Shown piece after piece: positions 38,457 to 47,186 of a stretch of 64,000 bases of DNA. Under the pieces are notes generated by a model. It was not told the origin of the DNA. It made no database searches and saw only the letters and a program-made list of their open reading frames with translations. The stretch is taken from contig JBLHGU010000005.1 of NCBI GenBank assembly GCA_047615875.1, positions 16,645-80,644 on the forward strand, read 5' to 3'. Positions within the stretch are counted from its first letter, which is position 1. Each line of letters begins with the position of its first letter. Source of the DNA: JBLHGU01 sp047615875. Lineage in GTDB: Bacteria; Pseudomonadota; Gammaproteobacteria; Arenicellales; CAJQKF01. A program made the position numbers and the translations under genes.

Positions 38457-39827
38457 TTATTGGACCAGTAATGGCATAAAAATAGTCGCAAGACTCAACA
38501 CCAGAAAGAAACCCGCCATATCTGTAATAGTAGTTAAAAGTGGTCCGCTAGCAACTGCTGGGTCTTGCCCGACTCGTTTTAAGAGAAGAGGAACGACACC
38601 TCCAATGGAAACCGCAACTAGCGTATTGATTGCCAAAGCTAAGCCAATGACAACGCCTAGCCACGGATTGCCCTTCCACAGCCAGGTTACAATTCCTATT
38701 AGCAAACCCAACACAATGCCATTGATCAAACCCACCGATACCTCCTTACTCCACACTCTGAATGCGTCTATGGGGCGAACTAATCCCAATGACAATTCTC
38801 TCATTGTGACGCCTACCGCCTGATTTCCCGAACAACCAGACATGTCAGAAACCATTGGCAGAAAGATGGCGATGGCAATTACCGCAGTGAGTATATCTTC
38901 ATAGGCTGCGATGACGCTTGCAGCTATGATGTTAAGTCCAATATTGGCCGAGAGCCACATTAGACGGCGCCTGGAACGAATACTCACTGGCATGGAGCGT
39001 AACTCATCTCCGAAAACGCCTTGACGATGCATACTCTCACTATTCACTCGATCTGCTAACGCTTCTGCAACGGCAGTGCGGGACAGTACCCCTGCCAATT
39101 GGCCGTCTAACTCAACAACGGGCAATCCCAGAAATGGGTGCTTATCAAATATATCTTCGACTACATCCAATGACGCATCGGTAGTTACGGTCAATGGTTG
39201 CGTCATTATGCTGCTTAACTTTTGTGATTTACTAGCAGTTAACATACTGCGCAGTGAAACAACACCTACTGGACAACCATCTTTATCAAGAATGTAGGGA
39301 TGTTGTCCTCGATACCGTTCGAAGTTCTCATCTTCTGAAGCCAGGCGAGAAAGCACCATACCTACTGTAGAATCCCTATGAAAGGTGAACGCATCCGCAC
39401 TCATCAGGCCGCCCGCTGTGTTGTCCTCGTACTCGATAAGCCTCCTTACATCTGCGGCCTCCGTCGCTGGCATTTCTGTCAGAATAATTTCAGCCTGGGC
39501 TTGATCCATATCACCGATCACGTCAGCTTGGATGTTAGATTGAAGCTCATCAATGACATCAACACACCGCTCGGCAGTCATATGCTCGACCAGCACAGCC
39601 GCCATTTCACGAGGCGATTCCTCAACTAGTTCAGCTGCCAACTGGACCGGCATCAAATTAAATGCAGCATCTCTTTGGGCGACACTCAAGTTCAGCACTT
39701 CGCGCAATGCTTCTGAACGTGGTAATTGATCCAGTAAGTCGGAAATTACACTACCGTCGCAATTTTCGATCGCCTCAGCTAATAAGATGGCTGTCTCGTG
39801 GTCTTTGTTTTCTTCTGGGACTTGCAT
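38457..39827 (-). CDS. mgtE: MgtE-family magnesium transporter
   Basis: 456 residues, normal length. Order: superhelical N domain (about 1-130), two CBS domains (about 140-265), connecting helix and five membrane segments. FLPMVSDMSGCSGNQAVGVTMRELSLG and the final TITDMAGFFLVLSLAT carry the pore Asp residues of MgtE. Mg2+ bound between the N and CBS domains closes the channel. The start ATG at 39827 lies 213 bases from the divergent RimK-like gene. Confidence 0.93.
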   Translation of the reverse strand: MQVPEENKDHETAILLAEAIENCDGSVISDLLDQLPRSEALREVLNLSVAQRDAAFNLMPVQLAAELVEESPREMAAVLVEHMTAERCVDVIDELQSNIQADVIGDMDQAQAEIILTEMPATEAADVRRLIEYEDNTAGGLMSADAFTFHRDSTVGMVLSRLASEDENFERYRGQHPYILDKDGCPVGVVSLRSMLTASKSQKLSSIMTQPLTVTTDASLDVVEDIFDKHPFLGLPVVELDGQLAGVLSRTAVAEALADRVNSESMHRQGVFGDELRSMPVSIRSRRRLMWLSANIGLNIIAASVIAAYEDILTAVIAIAIFLPMVSDMSGCSGNQAVGVTMRELSLGLVRPIDAFRVWSKEVSVGLINGIVLGLLIGIVTWLWKGNPWLGVVIGLALAINTLVAVSIGGVVPLLLKRVGQDPAVASGPLLTTITDMAGFFLVLSLATIFMPLLVQ

Positions 39828-40040
39828 GGTATATGCCTTACAAAAAGTTATGTTTAGTCTGATATTTAGTTACTAAGGTAGCAGCTCAACAAAACAAATA
39901 ACTGAAAGCAATTAAGCTTCATATCATTTTGTGTCGAGGTATCAATATTGAGGATTATTCAACTCAATACATTTTGGCTATCGGCGAAAAAAGTAACGAC
40001 TTAGAATATACTAAAACCGAAATACAATTAGGAGTCTGCA

Positions 40041-41276
40041 TTGAAATTAGCAATTCTATCCCGAGGCTTACGTTCCTATAGTACACAGCGTCTTAAAGAA
40101 GCGGCGCTACAGCGTGGGCACAATGTAAAAGTTTTAGATCATCTAAAATTTGCAATCGATCTGCAGCAAGGAATTCCAGACCTTTACTACAGACAGAAAA
40201 TCTTGAGCACATATGACGCGGTGTTGCCCCGTATAGGTGCTTCTGTAACCTACTACGGAACAGCCGTTGTAAGGCAATTTCAGGAGATGGATGTGTTTTG
40301 TGCAAACACAGCTCACGGCATCATCAATTCTCGAGATAAGCTGCGCAGTTTACAGATTCTTAGCCGACATCACATAGGCATCCCACGAACCACCTTTGTA
40401 AACGACAAAAAAGACGTTCTACCAGCGATCGAACGAGTCGGAGGAGCACCGGTGGTAATTAAGTTAATCCAGGGAACCCAGGGAATAGGTGTGCTCCTGG
40501 CTGATACTGTTAGTTCAGCAGCATCAATTATTGAGTTATTGCAAAGTCAAAAACAAAACATTCTCATTCAGAAATTCGTTGCGGAAAGTAAAGGTAAAGA
40601 CGTTCGAGCATTTGTAGTTGGAGACAGAGTTGTCGCCGCTATGCGGCGGGTTGCTCAGGGACAGGAATTTAGAAGTAACGTGCACAGAGGTGGCGTTGCC
40701 GAAGCAGTTGAGCTGGATGATATATACAAAGAGACTGCGGTACGAGCTACCCAAATTCTGGGCTTAAGAGTTGCCGGTGTAGATATGTTGGAGGGAGCCA
40801 AGGGCCCGCAAGTTATGGAAGTAAATTCGTCGCCCGGACTAGAAGGAATTGAAAACTGCACAGAGTTAGATGTTGCCGGGGCAATAATTGACTACATCTC
40901 TGCCCAGGTAGATTTTCCAGAAATTGATATACGCCAGCGTCTGACAGTAAGCAAAGGATATGGCGTAAGCGAAATCTATATTCCGGAAGGATCGAAGTAT
41001 GAAGGCATGATGATCAAAGAGGCTATGTCGACCAAGGAAGATATCAACGTACTGACACTATACAGAGGCAATAAGGTTATACCGAATCCTCGAAGTGATC
41101 GGGTATTAGTGTCTGATGACAAACTATTGTGCTTTGGGAAATTAGAGTCGATGCGCGATATGATACCGCAGAAAACCAGAAGACGAAGGCGTCCAGTCAT
41201 TCAAGAATTAGATACAGAAGTAGCCGGATCTGAGCTAAGGAGTGAACTCTCAGAAAGCGACATTGATTCCGATTGA
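40041..41276 (+). CDS. rimK: RimK-type ATP-grasp glutamate ligase fused to a TrkA-C domain
   Basis: 411 residues from TTG at 40041, preceded at proper spacing by GGAG. Residues 1-290 are a RimK ATP-grasp ligase (KLAILSRGLRSYSTQRLKEAA, VVIKLIQGTQGIGVLLAD, GKDVRAFVVGDRVVAAMRR, VMEVNSSPGLEGIE). RimK adds glutamates to ribosomal protein S6 or makes poly-glutamate. The standard enzyme ends near residue 300. Here residues about 310-380 look like a TrkA-C (RCK-C) regulatory domain (GVSEIYIPEGSKYEGMMIKEAM, VLTLYRGNKVIPNPRSDRVLVSDDKLLCFG), followed by a KTRRRRR segment and an acidic tail. Confidence 0.88.
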   Translation: MKLAILSRGLRSYSTQRLKEAALQRGHNVKVLDHLKFAIDLQQGIPDLYYRQKILSTYDAVLPRIGASVTYYGTAVVRQFQEMDVFCANTAHGIINSRDKLRSLQILSRHHIGIPRTTFVNDKKDVLPAIERVGGAPVVIKLIQGTQGIGVLLADTVSSAASIIELLQSQKQNILIQKFVAESKGKDVRAFVVGDRVVAAMRRVAQGQEFRSNVHRGGVAEAVELDDIYKETAVRATQILGLRVAGVDMLEGAKGPQVMEVNSSPGLEGIENCTELDVAGAIIDYISAQVDFPEIDIRQRLTVSKGYGVSEIYIPEGSKYEGMMIKEAMSTKEDINVLTLYRGNKVIPNPRSDRVLVSDDKLLCFGKLESMRDMIPQKTRRRRRPVIQELDTEVAGSELRSELSESDIDSD

Positions 41277-41461
41277 GCCTGGAAAGGAAGACCCTTGCCG
41301 GAGACTCATTCGAAATTCAGCTAACTACACATGGATCAATGGTACACCTCCATCGGAAATGACAAGTTGGCTGATTGACAAGTTCAGAATTTATGTACCA
41401 ATTTGAATTTTAGGCATTTGGGACTTTCGTTTGTTAATCTTTAGATTGTCTCTGCGGAAGC

Positions 41462-41492
41462 TCCATTAGGGAAAGTATCCCCACCTAATGGA
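41462..41492. repeat. Nine-base hairpin after rimK
   Basis: TCCATTAGG (41462-41470) and CCTAATGGA (41484-41492) flank a 13-base loop and are followed by AAAAAA. Position fits the end of the rimK transcript, but no T-run follows on the plus strand. The surrounding 41277-41549 shows no gene. Confidence 0.4.
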
Positions 41493-41522
41493 AAAAACGA
41501 TTTTGTGGATTTCAGTTGATAT

Positions 41523-41540
41523 GTACTCCATCTGGAGCAC
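41523..41540. promoter_or_regulatory. Palindromic operator in front of relB remnant
   Basis: CTCCA and TGGAG arms around TC, with outer GT and AC, form an 18-base near-palindrome ending nine bases before the antitoxin ATG. RelB/DinJ antitoxins repress their own promoter by binding such sites, so this is the likely former autoregulatory operator. Confidence 0.55.
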
Positions 41541-41549
41541 TATGAACAG

Positions 41550-41811
41550 ATGAATACTCGAATACAAGCCCGAATTGATGAAGATCTAAAAGCCCAAGAT
41601 GAGCAAATCCTTGAGGAAATCGGCTTAACAACGACTGATTTAATTCGGATGACCTTCCGCTAACTTGTTATGCAGAAAGGACTTCCCTTCGAGGCGAAAA
41701 TTCCGAATGCCGAAACCATCACCACCTTTGATGAAGCAAAAGATCCAAAAAAACCTGACCACCTACCCAGACTTAAGAACCGCAATGAAAGATATGTGGG
41801 GAAACGATTAA
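41550..41811 (+). pseudogene. RelB/DinJ-type antitoxin, broken by a stop and a frameshift
   Basis: The ATG at 41550 opens MNTRIQARIDEDLKAQDEQI, a textbook RelB/DinJ ribbon-helix-helix start, continuing to LTTTDLIRMTFR. TAA at 41661-41663 then interrupts, where relatives have a Gln (CAA would need one base change). The frame resumes as LVMQKGLPFEAKIPNAET. After the seven-A run at 41747-41753 the meaningful frame shifts: removing one A restores PKNLTTYPDLRTAMKDMWGND and a stop at 41809-41811, the normal family ending. No toxin gene follows. Bases 41812-42137 hold no gene. Confidence 0.85.
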
Positions 41812-42041
41812 TCCTCTTATATGCGAGCACCCTTATAAACAATCCAGTTTAGATATTGCCTGACAATGACTGACCGAGTTTTCTCTATATTAAATATTGT
41901 TTACCATGATGTTATCAAGAAATTCAATTAATGGCAGAGTGCTTACCTGTTCGGGCAATATCGCTTCACTTGTCAATACGTTGTAGGCTTTGAACTGCCC
42001 TATTTTGTTGCTTGCGGCAGATTGATTAAAATCAGTTATTA

Positions 42042-42081
42042 GGGTCAGTCTTTAACAGTCATGATTATTCTTGATTGACCC
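42042..42081. repeat. Inverted repeat GGGTCAGTC...GATTGACCC
   Basis: GGGTCA and TGACCC arms (nine pairs if one G-T pair is allowed) enclose 22 bases. AGGGTCAG-type starts recur beside small transposase genes in Gammaproteobacteria, so this may be the trace of an element; none is encoded here. It lies at the left edge of the G+C-richer island. Confidence 0.4.
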
Positions 42082-42137
42082 CATTTCGTTAGATCAAAAG
42101 AAGCAACCGAAATTATTGCTTAAGTTCGCAGATCTAT

Positions 42138-42842
42138 TTATATAGCTACTACTCTCTCGTCGGAAAACCCGCATGCCCAGGCAGCACTGCGCTGGATAAG
42201 GCGGCTATGAATATCATGTTGCAGCGAATTAGGATCGTGCCCGAGTGCATCGAATACCACGCGACCCTCGTCAAGCTGATGGGCCCAGAGCACAGGCCCT
42301 ACGGTTCCATCATCGGCACATGCTGAAAGTAACGGTATTGTGTCTGGAGCAAGATCCAGTCCAACGTAAACTTCGTCCACAATATTGAAATCAGATATAC
42401 CTGCAGTCAGGGCATGTGATTGCCCGGTGGGTGAAACCGATACTGGTCCGAGTGGTGGATGAAAAGATTGGCCCCAGACCCAACTACCGCCGAGCAGGTC
42501 ACGCCATTCCGCCCAGTCATCAAAACAAATGCAGGCAGTATGCAAGCCAAACAAGCCGCCACCCTGATGAACATAGTTAACCAGGGCTGCTCGGCATTCG
42601 ACGGGCATGCTGTATCCATACTCATCGCGAAGTGCTTCATACTTTTGATTTCCCTCCATACGCCAACGAAGCGCCATGACAGTGACCATGTCAAACGCCT
42701 CTGATGTCAGGCGTTCGATTCCGGCATTTATGTCATTTGTGTATTCGGAGGCTATGCCGATTTCGCCAAGCAAGTCGATAACCGTGTCTGTGTTACGGTC
42801 AAAGTCATGGCGTATTCCACCGGTCAGGATCAGATTTCGCAT
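42138..42842 (-). CDS. ThuA-like domain protein
   Basis: 234 residues with the glutamine-amidotransferase-like ThuA fold: NLILTGGIRHDFDRNTDTVIDLL at the start, ALVNYVHQGGGLFGLHTACICFDDW in the middle, and a C-terminal GRVVFDALGHDPNSLQHDIHSRLIQRSAAW. ThuA proteins occur in sugar and polyol catabolic clusters and some form metal-dependent oxidoreductases; function here is unknown. Last gene of the cupin-SDR-ThuA unit, starting three bases after the SDR stop. Confidence 0.82.
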   Translation of the reverse strand: MRNLILTGGIRHDFDRNTDTVIDLLGEIGIASEYTNDINAGIERLTSEAFDMVTVMALRWRMEGNQKYEALRDEYGYSMPVECRAALVNYVHQGGGLFGLHTACICFDDWAEWRDLLGGSWVWGQSFHPPLGPVSVSPTGQSHALTAGISDFNIVDEVYVGLDLAPDTIPLLSACADDGTVGPVLWAHQLDEGRVVFDALGHDPNSLQHDIHSRLIQRSAAWACGFSDERVVAI

Positions 42843-42845
42843 CGA

Positions 42846-43634
42846 TTACTTTTCCGAGTCTGTGGGCGCCTTTCGCGGCAAATGCTTTTTCAGGCTGGAG
42901 GCCACGCCGCCATCGACTAGAATATGTTGGCCGTGAATATAGTCGGCCTGCTCTGAAATCAGGAACGCAACAGTGCCGGCGATATCCTCGGCCTTGCCAA
43001 TTCGACCGGCGGGAACGCTTGCGGCGCGAAGCGCTCGAGTTTCAGGGTCCTGGTAGATCGGGGAAGACATACCGGCATCGATAAAACCCGGCGCCACAGC
43101 ATTGACTCGCACACCCATAGGGCCAAGCGTCAGCGCGAATTGTTCGGTTAACTTGGCCACAGCTGCCTTACTAGCCGGGTATGCACCTGCATCTGGACTC
43201 GGGGCGAAAGCATTCAACGAGGTCACGTTGACGATCGCGCCGCTACCGCGTTGTGCCATCAGGCGACCAACCGCACAACACATAATAAATGTTCCAACGA
43301 GATTGACATCGATGACCTTGCGAAAGTCCTCGACACTGTGCTCGAGTAGTTCACCGAAACGAACGATCCCGGCATTGTTAATTACGGCATCAGGAACGGC
43401 ACCGAAATCCTTTTCAATGCGGGCCAGTGTCTGGTCGACCTGTGCTTCATCGGTAATATCGCAACCATAACCGCGAGCATCACCCAGGCACCCGGCGGCA
43501 TTCATGACACCCTGCTCGTCAACATCGATTATGGCAATTCTATAGTCCTGCAATCCAAGGTAATTAGCGATTGCATAACCAAGTCCTCCGGCCGCGCCAG
43601 TAATCAGTGCAAGTTTCTTTTTATCTGCTTTCAT
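42846..43634 (-). CDS. Short-chain dehydrogenase/reductase
   Basis: 262 residues, classical SDR. The nucleotide motif is TGAAGGLG near residue 13, NNAG near 88, and the catalytic Ser/Tyr/Lys in VNVTSLNAF and AYPASKAAV. The acidic IDVDEQ after the second strand suggests NAD(H) preference. It should oxidise or reduce a hydroxyl/keto group of the pathway intermediate. First of three SDRs in the island. Confidence 0.92.
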   Translation of the reverse strand: MKADKKKLALITGAAGGLGYAIANYLGLQDYRIAIIDVDEQGVMNAAGCLGDARGYGCDITDEAQVDQTLARIEKDFGAVPDAVINNAGIVRFGELLEHSVEDFRKVIDVNLVGTFIMCCAVGRLMAQRGSGAIVNVTSLNAFAPSPDAGAYPASKAAVAKLTEQFALTLGPMGVRVNAVAPGFIDAGMSSPIYQDPETRALRAASVPAGRIGKAEDIAGTVAFLISEQADYIHGQHILVDGGVASSLKKHLPRKAPTDSEK

Positions 43635-43659
43635 TTATTCCGGCCTCAGCCAATCCGAG

Positions 43660-44241
43660 CTAACGAAAATTAATCTGGGGTTTGACAAAATAGGTATTTT
43701 TTTCGGGCTGATAATAATGGCGCATTTGTTTATAGGGGCCGTTTGCGATGGTTAACCCAAGACTATCCTGCTGCAACGCGGTAAAGCTATGGATGTCCGC
43801 CGGGGGCGCGATAATGATCAGATCTCCGGGATCGAGGATATCTTCGCTGATGGTTTCGAGCTCAGCATGGCCTTCGATCGATTCGTCATCGATACGCTGC
43901 ATCGTCTCGTGACTAACCTTACCTCGATAGGTGCAGAAGGCTTCCCAGATACCGTGGTCGTGCGGTGGAATAACCCGATCGTACGGCACCTCGAATAGTA
44001 AAATCGATAGTTCACCATCAAAGTATAGGTATTGTGAGCTGGCAACGTTATTACCCTGACGCGGGGCACCAACTGCGCTCAGGTCTTCGTGTTTGATTAG
44101 TTCCGCGATGGGCGCTTTGATTGCTAAGGCCAGTGACGCGTAATCGTCTCCCGCCTGCGCAATCGCTGCGACGATCATTTTCGCGCAATCACGGATCGGG
44201 AGCGTTTCTTCCAATATCGACATAATGATGTTTGCCAGCAT
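43660..44241 (-). CDS. Cysteine-dioxygenase-like cupin
   Basis: 193 residues (187 if the second Met at 44223 is the start). One cupin barrel: VIPPHDHGIWEAFCTYRGKVSHETMQ gives the His pair and LDPGDLIIIAPPADIHSF the second motif. This resembles the cysteine-dioxygenase/metal-dependent double-stranded beta-helix group. It may bind iron and oxidise or isomerise a small substrate; no specific reaction can be stated. First gene of the minus-strand trio, divergent from the amidohydrolase gene across 125 bases. Confidence 0.75.
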   Translation of the reverse strand: MLANIIMSILEETLPIRDCAKMIVAAIAQAGDDYASLALAIKAPIAELIKHEDLSAVGAPRQGNNVASSQYLYFDGELSILLFEVPYDRVIPPHDHGIWEAFCTYRGKVSHETMQRIDDESIEGHAELETISEDILDPGDLIIIAPPADIHSFTALQQDSLGLTIANGPYKQMRHYYQPEKNTYFVKPQINFR

Positions 44242-44366
44242 AATTCCAATTAGTTAAAGTATAATTTCACAGTTCCATCATTAGTGCAATTTATCGGTTA
44301 TCAAAGGCTGAGCTACTAACTGCATGGAAAAATCAAGATTATTCAGAATCGAGCTGAGAAACAGAT

Positions 44367-45365
44367 ATGTCGAATATAAAAAATGCTGCAGTTATTGACG
44401 TACATGCGCATGTGCGCCTTAATTCGACCACCGGAGCCGCCGGTCGCCACGGCCCAGAATTCGGCGTGGATGCGGATGGCACACCCTGGTACCGGGTCGG
44501 AAATTACAAGCTGATTGGCGTCAGGCACACGGCCAGCCCCTTTACTGATCCGAAACTTCGCATTGAGCGCATGGATCGCGACGGTATCGATTTCCAGGTG
44601 GTTTCACCGAGCCCCCTGACTTACTTTCATCACATTGAACCGAACGAAGCGGTCGCTTTCTGTCAGCGTCATAACGACGCCTGTGCCGAGTTGATTAAGA
44701 ACCATTCGCAACGGCTCGGTGGACTTGCGGCGTTACCGATGCAGGATCCCGCGGCTGCCTGCGAAGAGCTGGAGCGTGCAGTGACTGAGCTTGGGCTATG
44801 GGGCGCGGCTATCGGCACCGAGTTCGGCGAGCCATTGCACAGCGAAAAGCTGGATCCACTGTATCAAAAATTTGTTGATCTCGATGTGCCACTATTTCTG
44901 CACCCGGCACCATCGGGTATCGATGGCCCGCCGGGTGACCCCAACCTGAAACGTTTTGACCTCGACGTAGTCATTGGCTTTGCCGGGCAGGAATCGATTG
45001 CGGTCGCGACCCTGATATTCGGTGGTGTGCTCGAACGCCACCCCGCTCTCGATATCTGGATCAGTCACGGCGGTGGTGGTATTCCAATGCTGGCAGGTCG
45101 CCTGGCACAGGCCGCACGCAAACGACCCTGGGCTACAGAAGAAATCAAAAAGGACGGTGCTTTCGAGCAGGCTTTAACACATCTCTGGTACGACGCCCAC
45201 GTAACCGATCCTTCAGCCCTGTCAATGCTACGCAAATGGGTAGGTAATGATCGCATCGTTTACGGCACCAATTTCGCTGGCTGGGACCAACCCGAAGATG
45301 GTCATCACGGTGTTATAGACCCGTCCTGGGCGGATAACGCGCGACGTCTATTGCGTAAAAACTAA
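44367..45365 (+). CDS. Amidohydrolase-2 family (ACMSD/resorcylate-decarboxylase-like) enzyme
   Basis: 332 residues. Metal ligands by position: His13 and His15 in VIDVHAHVRL, His179 in LFLHPAP, His234 in WISHGGGGIPMLAGR. The family includes decarboxylases and hydratases of aromatic-ring products. At the usual final metal/catalytic Asp the sequence is YGTNFAGWDQPED, with Asn302, although Asp307 is near. This could mean altered chemistry or simply a subfamily form. Its 3' end overlaps the end of the convergent SDR gene by four bases. Confidence 0.85.
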   Translation: MSNIKNAAVIDVHAHVRLNSTTGAAGRHGPEFGVDADGTPWYRVGNYKLIGVRHTASPFTDPKLRIERMDRDGIDFQVVSPSPLTYFHHIEPNEAVAFCQRHNDACAELIKNHSQRLGGLAALPMQDPAAACEELERAVTELGLWGAAIGTEFGEPLHSEKLDPLYQKFVDLDVPLFLHPAPSGIDGPPGDPNLKRFDLDVVIGFAGQESIAVATLIFGGVLERHPALDIWISHGGGGIPMLAGRLAQAARKRPWATEEIKKDGAFEQALTHLWYDAHVTDPSALSMLRKWVGNDRIVYGTNFAGWDQPEDGHHGVIDPSWADNARRLLRKN

Positions 45366-46159
45366 CTCCCGAACCAGGTAGTAGATGCCGACGGCCGTAC
45401 ACCGCCGAACTGGGCCCAGGTCGAAGCCACCTGCCAGCCCGCATCTACCACCAGGTTCACTCCGGTAATCGCGCTTGCCCGATCAGACGCCAGAAACTCG
45501 ATTGTCTCGGCCACTTCGCGCGGACGAACCATACGCCCCAATGCAGTAAACTCACCGGGGTCACCGGCGTAGCGGCCGGATTTGAGGCGCTCTTCGACAC
45601 GGGGAACCAGCGTTGAGCCGGGTGATACCGTATTGACGCGAATACCCGATCGCCCCCATTCACCGGCCAGATTTTTACTGAGCTGCACAACGCCCGCTTT
45701 ACTGGTGGCATAGGCCTCGGCAGGCATCGATCCCAGGGCAGCGATCGAACCGAGATTGACAATACTTCCCTGGCCACGCTCAATCATGCGCCGGCCAAAG
45801 CAGCGATTGGCGAGAAAAGTACCACCGAGATTGACTGAGAGCACCTGGTCCCAGACCGATTTTTGCTGATTTTCCGTCGATACAATATCCTGAAAAACAG
45901 CAGCTGCCACCACCAGTGCCGAGACGGGGCCGATATTCTTTTCGATAGTGGCAACAGTGTCCTCCACCGAAGTTTCATTGGCAATGTCCATAGTCAGACC
46001 GGTGGCGCCGATTTCGGTTGCAATCCGGTTTGCCGCCACACCATCAAGGTCTGCGACCACAACCCGCCATCCGCGCTCGAACATGAGCCTTGCGGTTTCT
46101 GCCCCAATGCCGTTAGCACCGCCGATAATTACTGCAATCGCATCGCTTGTGTCATTCAT
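45362..46159 (-). CDS. Short-chain dehydrogenase/reductase
   Basis: 265 residues. IIGGANGIGAETARLM is the nucleotide motif, VVADLDG indicates NAD(H) preference, and VNLGSIAALGSMPAEAYATSKAGVVQL holds Ser, Tyr and Lys. The end VNLVVDAGWQVASTWAQFGG is usual for SDRs that make or use cyclic or 2-oxo intermediates. Monocistronic, convergent with the amidohydrolase gene and divergent from the isomerase-like gene. Confidence 0.92.
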   Translation of the reverse strand: MNDTSDAIAVIIGGANGIGAETARLMFERGWRVVVADLDGVAANRIATEIGATGLTMDIANETSVEDTVATIEKNIGPVSALVVAAAVFQDIVSTENQQKSVWDQVLSVNLGGTFLANRCFGRRMIERGQGSIVNLGSIAALGSMPAEAYATSKAGVVQLSKNLAGEWGRSGIRVNTVSPGSTLVPRVEERLKSGRYAGDPGEFTALGRMVRPREVAETIEFLASDRASAITGVNLVVDAGWQVASTWAQFGGVRPSASTTWFGS

Positions 46160-46300
46160 CGTTTGGCCCTTATCATTGCAATCCTCGATCTACCCGAAAT
46201 GTCATCATGTTGTTTGGTTAGTTCCAAAAGCACCATCGCCCAGATTTTCAACGGTGGTAAATAAAGGCATTCTAAAGTCAGCAATCGTCTGAGAGCAAAT

Positions 46301-47173
46301 TTGATCACATCTTCAAATACTACTAACGCAACAAAGCTTCCGGCAGCAAACGAGATGCGGGCGTTATCTCTGTCCTATTACACGGTACCCGAACTCGATG
46401 CACTGGAGACTGTGGCAGTAGCCGCCGCTACCGATTGTCGCCACGTTGGCCTGCGTCTGCTAGGCGGGCAACCTGGCGGTGGCGAAACGGAGTTGCTCAG
46501 TAACTCGACACTACGTCGAAAAATGCGCCAGTCTATGTTGGACCACGGCGTCTCGGCACTTGACGCCAACACGGTACGGCTTGTTCCAACTTCCAATATT
46601 GCCAGCTACGGGCCGTTTTTTGACGCCGCCGCCGAACTCGGTGCGCGCCACGTATTGACCACTGTGGATGACCCGGAGCCACAGCGACTGAACGATAACC
46701 TCTTACGATTATGTACGATGGCCACGGATCGTCAGCTCACAATCGATTTTGAGTTCGTACCCTGGCTGAAACTGTCCAGTATCGAGGCCAGCGCTCAGCT
46801 GATCAGGCAATGCGAGCATCCCGCTCTTGGTATCTCGGTGGACGCTCTGCACTATTTTAGATCGCAGGGTACTCCTGCGCAAATTGCCGCATTGCCACCG
46901 CAGTGGTTCCGCTACGCGCAGCTGTGTGATGTTGCCTCAGTGACTTCACCCTCCTCGAGCCAGGCCTTTATCACCGAAGCTACACAGGAACGCCTACCGC
47001 CTGGTGAAGGAGTCATCGACCTCGTCGGCATGCTGCGCGTTCTGCCACCGAGAATACCCATCGCCCTCGAAATCCCTCAGCTAACGTTATCACAAAGTCT
47101 GCCCGCTAAAGCTCGGGTAGAGCAAGCGGTCACGGCGATGCGCGAAGTTTTGCGAATTACCGCAGAGGGCTAG
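46301..47173 (+). CDS. TIM-barrel sugar-phosphate isomerase/epimerase-like protein
   Basis: 290 residues from TTG at 46301 (GAGAG upstream); an ATG at 46355 is a possible alternative. The AP-endonuclease-2/xylose-isomerase-like barrel is suggested by ALSLSYYTVPELDALETVAVAAATDCRHVGLRLLG, LTIDFEFVPWLKLSSI, LGISVDALHYFRSQG and RYAQLCDV. Metal-binding Glu, Asp and His residues lie in these strands. The family catalyses isomerisation, epimerisation or dehydration of small hydroxy-acids and cyclitols. Convergent with the TauD gene. Confidence 0.75.
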   Translation: MITSSNTTNATKLPAANEMRALSLSYYTVPELDALETVAVAAATDCRHVGLRLLGGQPGGGETELLSNSTLRRKMRQSMLDHGVSALDANTVRLVPTSNIASYGPFFDAAAELGARHVLTTVDDPEPQRLNDNLLRLCTMATDRQLTIDFEFVPWLKLSSIEASAQLIRQCEHPALGISVDALHYFRSQGTPAQIAALPPQWFRYAQLCDVASVTSPSSSQAFITEATQERLPPGEGVIDLVGMLRVLPPRIPIALEIPQLTLSQSLPAKARVEQAVTAMREVLRITAEG

Positions 47174-47186
47174 GCTAATGCTTTGA

